Positions 58,954 to 64,000 of a DNA stretch of 64,000 nucleotides are shown here, piece after piece. A program made the translations under genes and the position numbers. The notes under the pieces were generated by a model. The model was not told the DNA's origin and did no database searches. It was given only the letters and a program-made list of their open reading frames with translations. This stretch comes from Ignavibacteriota bacterium. Its GTDB lineage: Bacteria > Bacteroidota > Ignavibacteria > Ignavibacteriales > Melioribacteraceae. How positions within the stretch are numbered: position 1 is the first letter of the stretch; each line of letters starts with the position of its first letter. The stretch is from NCBI GenBank assembly GCA_016713565.1, contig JADJOX010000002.1, positions 1 through 64,000 on the forward strand, in the 5' to 3' direction.

Positions 58954-59646
58954 ATGAACGTGACGAGAGAAGAATTTATTAAAATTATTGTTGATAAAGT
59001 TTTGGCAAAGCTTGCCGAAAACAAAGAATTTTTGCAGAAAGATATCTCAGATGAAAACGGAATTTGGAAATTTGATCAGACTTTGTTTACATTTTCCGAT
59101 GCTCAAAATATTAAAAGTAAGCATTGTAATAAAGTAATTTTTTCGCCCAAAACTATTATTACACCTTTGGCTCATGATTTTCTAATAGGGGAAAACATTC
59201 ATATAGAAAAATTAACTGTATCATCGAATTTAATGCATGAAGCAATATCGGCAGAAACTTCCAAAAAAATTGCGATTCTCTGTAATGAAAACGATATAGT
59301 TTATAAGAATAAAACCAAAGAGATATTGCTTAAATTGGGTATTGAATGTGAATGGAAAAATCCTAAAAATAATTATTTCTATGAATTTGAAAATTGTTTA
59401 TTGGATTTGGCTAAGAAAACTGAATCTGGAAAATATCATTCGGCAATAATTATAAATAATGAAGCTTTTAAACTTCGTAAAATTTTACAGAATAATAATT
59501 CTCTTAACGGTCAAATTTGCTGGGAAATTAATAGCAGTAAAGTTTGCAATATTAAGTCGAAATATTTATTTATAAATAGTGCCTTGTTAGGTTTTAACAT
59601 GTTGGAAAGTAAAATTGATAGCTGGATTAAATTAAACCAAAATTAA
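58954..59646 (+). CDS. Unknown microcompartment-associated protein with encapsulation-like N-terminus
   Basis: 230 residues. The first 20 residues (TREEFIKIIVDKVLAKLAEN) form an amphipathic helix like those that target cargo into microcompartments, followed by a linker. Then KVIFSPKTIITPLAHDFLIG, similar to the 'ITPLA-D' piece seen in several BMC accessory proteins. A second half (KKIAILCNENDIVYKNKTKE, LLKLGIECEW, SAIIINNEAFKLRKIL) faintly resembles RpiB/LacAB folds. The catalytic Cys/His of RpiB are not clear. It lies between fucU and the aldehyde dehydrogenase gene. The function is unknown; a lumen enzyme or a scaffold protein is possible. Confidence 0.6.
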   Translation: MNVTREEFIKIIVDKVLAKLAENKEFLQKDISDENGIWKFDQTLFTFSDAQNIKSKHCNKVIFSPKTIITPLAHDFLIGENIHIEKLTVSSNLMHEAISAETSKKIAILCNENDIVYKNKTKEILLKLGIECEWKNPKNNYFYEFENCLLDLAKKTESGKYHSAIIINNEAFKLRKILQNNNSLNGQICWEINSSKVCNIKSKYLFINSALLGFNMLESKIDSWIKLNQN

Positions 59647-59664
59647 AATTTCCGGAGAAATTAA

Positions 59665-61080
59665 TTGTCGAATATTGACAGAATACATATAAAAAAATTA
59701 GTTGCAGAAGTCATAAACGAATTAGAAATAAGCGGTAATTATAATTTAAAAAACTCGTCTGATGGAATTTATGAACATGTCGATGACGCCGTATATCAAT
59801 CCAAAATAGCGCAAAAAAAATGGGTTAAAGTATCAACGGATGTAAAGAAAAAGATAATTTCCGAATTAAGAAAAACTATGCATGCATTTGCCGAAGATTT
59901 TTCTAAGAGAGCCCATGAAGAAACCGGAATGGGCAGAGTTCAAGATAAAATTGCAAAACATCATAATGCAGCCGATTCAACTCCCGGAATGGAAGATTTA
60001 GAAACAAGATCATGGACAGGTTCCAAAGGTACCGTTATTGAAGAAAGAGCGCCATACGGAGTAATTGCCGGAATCACTCCTTCAACACATCCAATTCCGG
60101 TATTATTAAATAGTATAATAATTACAATCGCAGGCGGAAACAGTGTTATTTTTAGTGTTCATCCAGCAGCAAAAAAAGTATCGGCTTACGCAATACCGAT
60201 TTTTCACAAAGTAATTGTTGAAAATGGCGGACCTGAAAATTTAATTACTATGATCAAAGAACCGACTTTGGAAAATGTTAACAGATTATTCAATCACAAC
60301 GATATTGATCTGATAGTTGCTACAGGCGGACCAGCAGTAGTTGAGGCCGCTTTCAAAGCGGGGAAAAAAGTTGTTGCGGCTGGACCGGGAAATCCACCAG
60401 TACTGGTTGATAGATCCGCAAATTTGAATAATGCCGCAAAGAGTTTGATAACCGGAGCTTCTTTCGATAACAATATTTTATGTATTGCGGAAAAGGAAAC
60501 ATTTGTTGTAAAAGACGTTTTTGATGATTTTGTTCAAGCTATGAAAAATAACGGCGCGGTTTGTTTAAATTCTGCTCAAATTGAAATGTTGACCAAAAAA
60601 GCAATTGTTCAAAATGATAAAGGACATTATCTGGGAACGCGTGAATTTATTGGTAAAAATGCAAGTGTCTTGGCTTCCGCGTGCGGCATAAATTTATCTG
60701 AGAATGTAAGATTATTGTTTGGCGAAGTAAATGAAAATCATCCGTTTGTTGTTGCGGAACAAATGATGCCGTTTATGCCGATTGTTAAAGTCAATTCTTT
60801 TGAAGACGGAATGATAAAGTGCAAAATAGCCGAACACGGTTTTGGACATACAGCGGTTATTCATTCAAATGATATTCAGAATATTACAAAATTTACTCAA
60901 GAAATGGACACAAGTATTGTTATTGTTAACGGTCCTTCTTTAGCGGGAAATGGACCAAATGCAGGTGAAGGCTATTTCTCGCACACAATTGCCAGTCCTA
61001 CCGGTGAAGGAGTTTGTACTCCCAAAGATTTTACAAGAGTTAGAAGAATAGCAATTTCAAATGCATTAAAAATTGTATAA
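59665..61080 (+). CDS. CoA-acylating aldehyde dehydrogenase (PduP/EutE type), BMC cargo
   Basis: 471 residues. N-terminal encapsulation-like helix DRIHIKKLVAEVINELEISG then a linker, and the dehydrogenase fold: ITPSTHPIPVLLNSIIITIA, NSVIFSVHPAAKK, VATGGPAVVEAAFKAGKKVV, AAGPGNPPVLVDRSANL and SFDNNILCIAEKE with catalytic Cys 273. In this context it should oxidise L-lactaldehyde to lactyl-CoA inside the shell, using NAD+ and CoA. Start is TTG at 59665; CGGAGA stands 8 bases upstream and no ATG is available. Eighteen bases separate it from the preceding gene and 23 from the shell gene. Confidence 0.92.
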   Translation: MSNIDRIHIKKLVAEVINELEISGNYNLKNSSDGIYEHVDDAVYQSKIAQKKWVKVSTDVKKKIISELRKTMHAFAEDFSKRAHEETGMGRVQDKIAKHHNAADSTPGMEDLETRSWTGSKGTVIEERAPYGVIAGITPSTHPIPVLLNSIIITIAGGNSVIFSVHPAAKKVSAYAIPIFHKVIVENGGPENLITMIKEPTLENVNRLFNHNDIDLIVATGGPAVVEAAFKAGKKVVAAGPGNPPVLVDRSANLNNAAKSLITGASFDNNILCIAEKETFVVKDVFDDFVQAMKNNGAVCLNSAQIEMLTKKAIVQNDKGHYLGTREFIGKNASVLASACGINLSENVRLLFGEVNENHPFVVAEQMMPFMPIVKVNSFEDGMIKCKIAEHGFGHTAVIHSNDIQNITKFTQEMDTSIVIVNGPSLAGNGPNAGEGYFSHTIASPTGEGVCTPKDFTRVRRIAISNALKIV

Positions 61081-61103
61081 CAAAATAAATAAGGAGAAAA
61101 AAA

Positions 61104-61382
61104 ATGAAATTAGAAGCATTAGGCATGATTGAAACAAAAGGATTAGTTGGCGCAATAGAAGCAGCGGACGCCATGGTTAAAGCCGCAAATGTTAGTTTAT
61201 TGGGAAAAGAAACAATTGGCGGCGGTTACGTAACCGTAATGGTTAGAGGAGATGTAGGCGCAGTAAAAGCTGCTACAGATGCTGGCGCTTCAGCCGCTCA
61301 AAGAGTTGGAGAACTTGTTTCAGTCCATGTAATACCAAGACCACATTCTGATGTAGAAACAATTTTGCCAAACACTAAATAG
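61104..61382 (+). CDS. BMC-H microcompartment shell hexamer protein
   Basis: 92 residues, a single BMC domain of PduA/EutM type: MKLEALGMIETKGLVGAIEA, ADAMVKAANVSLLGKETIGG, then GGYVTVMVRGDVGAVKAATD and AGASAAQRVGELVSVHVIPR. It tiles the faces of the shell; pores pass substrates. AAGGAGA is 8 bases before the ATG, a strong ribosome site that fits the high amount of shell protein needed. It is the only shell gene in the window; pentamer (BMC-P) and trimer genes must lie elsewhere if the shell is complete. Confidence 0.97.
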   Translation: MKLEALGMIETKGLVGAIEAADAMVKAANVSLLGKETIGGGYVTVMVRGDVGAVKAATDAGASAAQRVGELVSVHVIPRPHSDVETILPNTK

Positions 61383-61404
61383 GTAAACTTAAGGAGAAAC
61401 TGAT

Positions 61405-62211
61405 ATGAGTTATAATTTAATTACCCTGAAAAATCAAATTGTTGAAGTGGGTAAGAGGATGTATGACAGAGGTTATGTTGCGTCAAATGATGGAAATATC
61501 AGTGCAAAAGTTGATAATGAAAGGGTGGTTATAACTCCAACAGGAGTTAGTAAAGGTTATTTAACTCCCGACATGATGGTAGTTGTAGATATGAATGGAA
61601 AAGTAATAAATGGAAACGGAAAAGCTTCGTCTGAAGTTTTTATGCATTTACAAGTTTATAGAGACAGACCTGATGTTGGAAGCGTATGTCATTCACATCC
61701 TCCTTATGCTACAGGTTATGCCGTTGCGGGAATTCCACTTGATAAATGCGTACTTCCTGAAGTGATTATTGCTCTAGGAAATATTCCAATTGTTGCTTAT
61801 GGTACACCCGGAACTGATGAATTTTATAAACCGGTTGTTCCGTTGCTTAAAGACTATGACGCGTTTTTATTGGCAAATCATGGTGCGTTGACAGTAGGCA
61901 AAGATGTTTTAAGCGCCTATCATAAAATGGAAACCTTAGAACATTTTGCGCATATCGCTTTTGTAGCTCAACAGGTTGGAAGCATTAATACTTTAAATAA
62001 AGATCAAGTTAAAAAGTTGACTGATCAAAGAGAAAAATATGGAGTTAGAACAACTGCCGGATGCGTAACTTGCGAAACCGAAGGTACTTGTGATATTCAC
62101 GACGGAAAAAGCAATTCATCTAAATTTGAATTTAATAGTTTGTCTTTAAGTGAAAAAGATCAACTTATAAATGAAATTACTGACGCGATTCTGAAAAGAT
62201 TAAATAAGTAG
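61405..62211 (+). CDS. Class II aldolase (fuculose/rhamnulose-1-phosphate aldolase type), BMC cargo
   Basis: 268 residues. Aldolase motifs: MYDRGYVASNDGNISAKVDN, VVITPTGVSKGYL, GKASSEVFMHLQVYRDRPDV, SVCHSHPPYATGYAVAG with two zinc His, and LLANHGALTVGKDVLSAYHK with the third His. It splits L-fuculose-1-P or L-rhamnulose-1-P to dihydroxyacetone phosphate and L-lactaldehyde. The core is followed by a Cys-rich insert (AGCVTCETEGTC, about 215-226) and a C-terminal amphipathic helix LSEKDQLINEITDAILKRLN that looks like an encapsulation peptide. AAGGAGA stands 9 bases before ATG. Neighbours: the shell gene and acetate kinase. Confidence 0.92.
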   Translation: MSYNLITLKNQIVEVGKRMYDRGYVASNDGNISAKVDNERVVITPTGVSKGYLTPDMMVVVDMNGKVINGNGKASSEVFMHLQVYRDRPDVGSVCHSHPPYATGYAVAGIPLDKCVLPEVIIALGNIPIVAYGTPGTDEFYKPVVPLLKDYDAFLLANHGALTVGKDVLSAYHKMETLEHFAHIAFVAQQVGSINTLNKDQVKKLTDQREKYGVRTTAGCVTCETEGTCDIHDGKSNSSKFEFNSLSLSEKDQLINEITDAILKRLNK

Positions 62212-62219
62212 GAAAATCT

Positions 62220-63413
62220 ATGAAAATTGTTGTTTGCAATGTGGGTTCTACGAGTTTAAAATTCCAACTTCTTCAAATGGAAAATGAACAGCAGCTTGCA
62301 AAAGGTTATATTGAAAGAGTAGGTGAAGAAAATGCAATTGTAAATTTTTGGATTGGCGAACAGAAAGTATTCCAGAAAAATTTGAATATACCTTCACTTA
62401 AAGACGCTGTCAAATTATCAATTGAATTTTTATCTGATGAAAAAAATAATTTAATAAAAGATTTCAGTGAAATTGACGGAATTGGATTTAAAACAATTCA
62501 AGCCGGCGATAAAAACGGCTCGGTAATTTTGGATGATGAAGTTTTAGCCGCAATGAAAAATTATTCGTCATTGGCTCCCGCGCATAATCCTCCGTATTTA
62601 GAAGCCATTTATATGTTTAAAGAATTGCTGCCGAATACAAATTTAGTTGGTGTATTTGAACCCGGATTTCATGTCGATATTCCCGATTACGCAAAAGTAT
62701 ACGGAGTTCCCTACGAATGGATTGAAAAATACGGCGTTGTAAAATATGGTTATCATGGAGCTTCGCATAGATTTGTAACATTTGAGACGGTTAAAGTTTT
62801 AAATCTTGATCCCAAAAATCATAAAGTAATTTCGGTTCATTTAGGCGGATCCTCATCGCTTTGTGCGTTTAAAAATGGAATATCTATAGATACTTCAATG
62901 GGATTTACTCCGCAGACCGGTTTGATCCAAGGAACAAGAATTGGAGATATAGATCCGTTCGTATTTCCTTATATAATGGAAAAGAAAAAAATTACATTAG
63001 ATGAAGCTTTAAAAGAATGTTCAAAAAACGGCGGACTTAAAGGGCTTTCCGGAATTTCGGCTGATATGAGAGAAATTAAAGACGCGGTAGAAAAAAATGA
63101 TCCTAAAGCAATTCTTGCCAGAAATAAATTTATTTACGATATTAAAAGATATATTGGCGAGTATATTATTTTAATGGAAGGAATTGACGCCATTACTTTT
63201 ACAGGCGGAATTGGTCAAAAAGATTGGCAGCTTCGAGAGGAAGTTTTAAATTCATTGCAATTTTTAGGATTTAAGCTAAATCAAGAATCAAACAAAGAAA
63301 ATAAAACAACTATAAGTGCCGATGATTCAAAATTTTATTCATTAGTTTTGGAAACAAATGAAGAATTAGTAGTTGCGAGAGAAACACAAAAAGTAGTTTT
63401 ACAAAAATCATAA
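62220..63413 (+). CDS. ackA: Acetate kinase family (lactate/acetate kinase of the microcompartment)
   Basis: 397 residues. N-terminal signature CNVGSTSLKFQLLQ (usual NaGSSSLK), then AHNPPYLEAIYMFKELLPN, VFEPGFHVDIPDYAKVYGVP, YGYHGASHRFV, VISVHLGGSSSLCAFKNGIS, DTSMGFTPQTGLIQGTRIGD, GGLKGLSGISADMREI and ITFTGGIGQKD. The HLGGSSS block replaces the HLGNGAS of standard acetate kinases, so the enzyme is a divergent branch, perhaps acting on lactyl-phosphate or acetyl/propionyl-phosphate made from the acyl-CoA. It makes ATP. The phosphotransacylase (PduL or Pta) needed before it is not in the window. Eight bases follow the aldolase gene. Confidence 0.92.
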   Translation: MKIVVCNVGSTSLKFQLLQMENEQQLAKGYIERVGEENAIVNFWIGEQKVFQKNLNIPSLKDAVKLSIEFLSDEKNNLIKDFSEIDGIGFKTIQAGDKNGSVILDDEVLAAMKNYSSLAPAHNPPYLEAIYMFKELLPNTNLVGVFEPGFHVDIPDYAKVYGVPYEWIEKYGVVKYGYHGASHRFVTFETVKVLNLDPKNHKVISVHLGGSSSLCAFKNGISIDTSMGFTPQTGLIQGTRIGDIDPFVFPYIMEKKKITLDEALKECSKNGGLKGLSGISADMREIKDAVEKNDPKAILARNKFIYDIKRYIGEYIILMEGIDAITFTGGIGQKDWQLREEVLNSLQFLGFKLNQESNKENKTTISADDSKFYSLVLETNEELVVARETQKVVLQKS

Positions 63414-63446
63414 ATAAATAATTTTAAATAAATTTTAGTCTTCTGA

Positions 63447-64000
63447 ATGCAAGTAGCTTTATTTATTCCTTGTTTAAATGAGCACATTTACCCGAGCGCG
63501 GCAATTTCAATGGTAAAAGTTTTAAACTATTTTAAAGTTAATACAATTTACGTTGATGATCAAACTTGCTGCGGACAACCGGCTTTCAATTCAGGATACC
63601 AAAGTGAAATTATTCCGCTCGCTGAGAGATTCATTAAATTATTTGCTGATTATGATTATGTTATTGCTCCTTCAGGTTCATGCGTAGCCATGGTAAAAAA
63701 TCATTACAAAGAAATTCCAATTGATAACTCGCTTAACGAAAAATACAATAGCCTCAGAAATAAAATTTATGAATTCACGGAATTTTTAATAAAAGTTTTG
63801 AACATCACTTCAATTGATGCTCAGTTTAAACATAAAGTTACTTTTCACGATTCATGCCACGCGTTAAGGGAACTCAAGATTTCAAGTGAACCGAGAAAGA
63901 TATTAAATATGATTAAAGATTTGGAATTAGTTGAAATGTTGGATTCCGACGTATGCTGCGGATTTGGCGGAACTTTTTCGTATAAATATGAAGATGTTTC
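63447..64000 (+). CDS. lutA: Lactate-utilisation Fe-S oxidoreductase subunit LutA, 3' partial
   Basis: 184 codons in the window, continuing past the right end. Opens MQVALFIPCLNEHIYPSAAI. Two CCG-type cysteine motifs: DQTCCGQPAFNSGY and, after HDSCHALRELKI, DVCCGFGGTF; these bind the heterodisulphide-reductase-like Fe-S cluster. PSGSCVAMVKNHY matches the LutA/YkgE family. Together with LutB and LutC (expected downstream) it oxidises L-lactate to pyruvate, which would take up the lactate made by the microcompartment pathway. ATG at 63447 chosen; no strong ribosome site. Confidence 0.85.
   Translation, partial: MQVALFIPCLNEHIYPSAAISMVKVLNYFKVNTIYVDDQTCCGQPAFNSGYQSEIIPLAERFIKLFADYDYVIAPSGSCVAMVKNHYKEIPIDNSLNEKYNSLRNKIYEFTEFLIKVLNITSIDAQFKHKVTFHDSCHALRELKISSEPRKILNMIKDLELVEMLDSDVCCGFGGTFSYKYEDV

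Noticed and set aside
1..64000. CRISPR arrays, insertion sequences, tRNA and rRNA genes
   Set aside because: No regular spaced repeats, no transposase-like protein and no cloverleaf or rRNA-like sequence was seen on either strand.

Overview
The window is AT-rich DNA that looks like a member of the Ignavibacteria (Bacteroidota/Chlorobi group). The best single clue is the type IX secretion C-terminal sorting domain in the protein ending at 38706 (QNYPNPFNPSTTIKY). The general gene style (lipoprotein glycosidases, Wzi-like outer-membrane proteins, K+-type membrane pyrophosphatase) fits. The assignment is inference; there is no rRNA or tRNA in the window.

Region A, about 1-26.3 kb (+ strand), is a surface-polysaccharide cluster. 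It starts with the remains of a UDP-2,3-diacetamido-sugar pathway (2-epimerase, Gfo/Idh dehydrogenase, hexapeptide acetyltransferase). These are followed by membrane-protein and O-antigen-polymerase/ligase-like remains and a glycosyltransferase. Next come a UDP-GlcNAc 4,6-dehydratase/epimerase set for a UDP-L-6-deoxy-HexNAc sugar, glycosyltransferases, a second polymerase, a MurJ/Wzx-type flippase, a UDP-sugar epimerase/reductase and a PglC/WcaJ-type phosphoglycosyl transferase. Two Wzi-like outer-membrane proteins flank a WbpM/CapD dehydratase, and an SLBB protein and a Wzc-like tyrosine autokinase close the cluster. Many genes are broken by indels although the protein pieces stay collinear and well conserved. 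Break density is extreme in the first 7 kb, moderate to about 30 kb and rare after that. This looks at least partly like poor consensus sequence near a contig end, so 'broken' calls need caution.

Region B, about 26.4-32.1 kb, holds small unknown genes around a NarL-type two-component system: two tiny membrane proteins, a DUF3892-like protein, a membrane protein and an exported protein. A shared DNA motif (core AGTATAARTACTTA) occurs five times in its intergenic regions, once inside a perfect 12-bp-arm inverted repeat. A hairpin that pairs with a GGAGG ribosome-binding site and a small cysteine-rich protein gene follow.

Region C, about 32.2-50.8 kb, is one long + strand glycan-use operon. It has a sigma70-like promoter (TTGACA-N17-TAATTT) directly followed by a LacI-type operator (TGTAAGCGTTTACA). 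The genes are a GH94 phosphorylase, a GH2 enzyme, a T9SS-exported GH144-type protein, a sugar ABC transporter with its own ATPase, a LacI regulator, a GH144-type lipoprotein, a 1049-residue discoidin-domain glycosidase-like protein and two esterases. The two GH144-type proteins suggest beta-1,2-glucan as the substrate. The model is extracellular cleavage, import and intracellular phosphorolysis.

Region D, about 51-54.8 kb, carries an unknown conserved-looking protein, a K+-dependent-type membrane pyrophosphatase with a strong terminator, and a CBM9-like protein. Region E, 54.8-64 kb, has a secreted GH38 alpha-mannosidase (- strand). Divergent from it is a bacterial-microcompartment operon for L-fucose/L-rhamnose-type sugars: FucU mutarotase, an unknown BMC-associated protein, CoA-acylating aldehyde dehydrogenase, BMC-H shell protein, class II aldolase, acetate kinase and LutA (cut by the window end). 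The expected flow is deoxy-sugar phosphate to lactaldehyde, lactyl-CoA and lactate with ATP gain, then lactate to pyruvate. BMC-P vertex proteins and PduL are not in the window.
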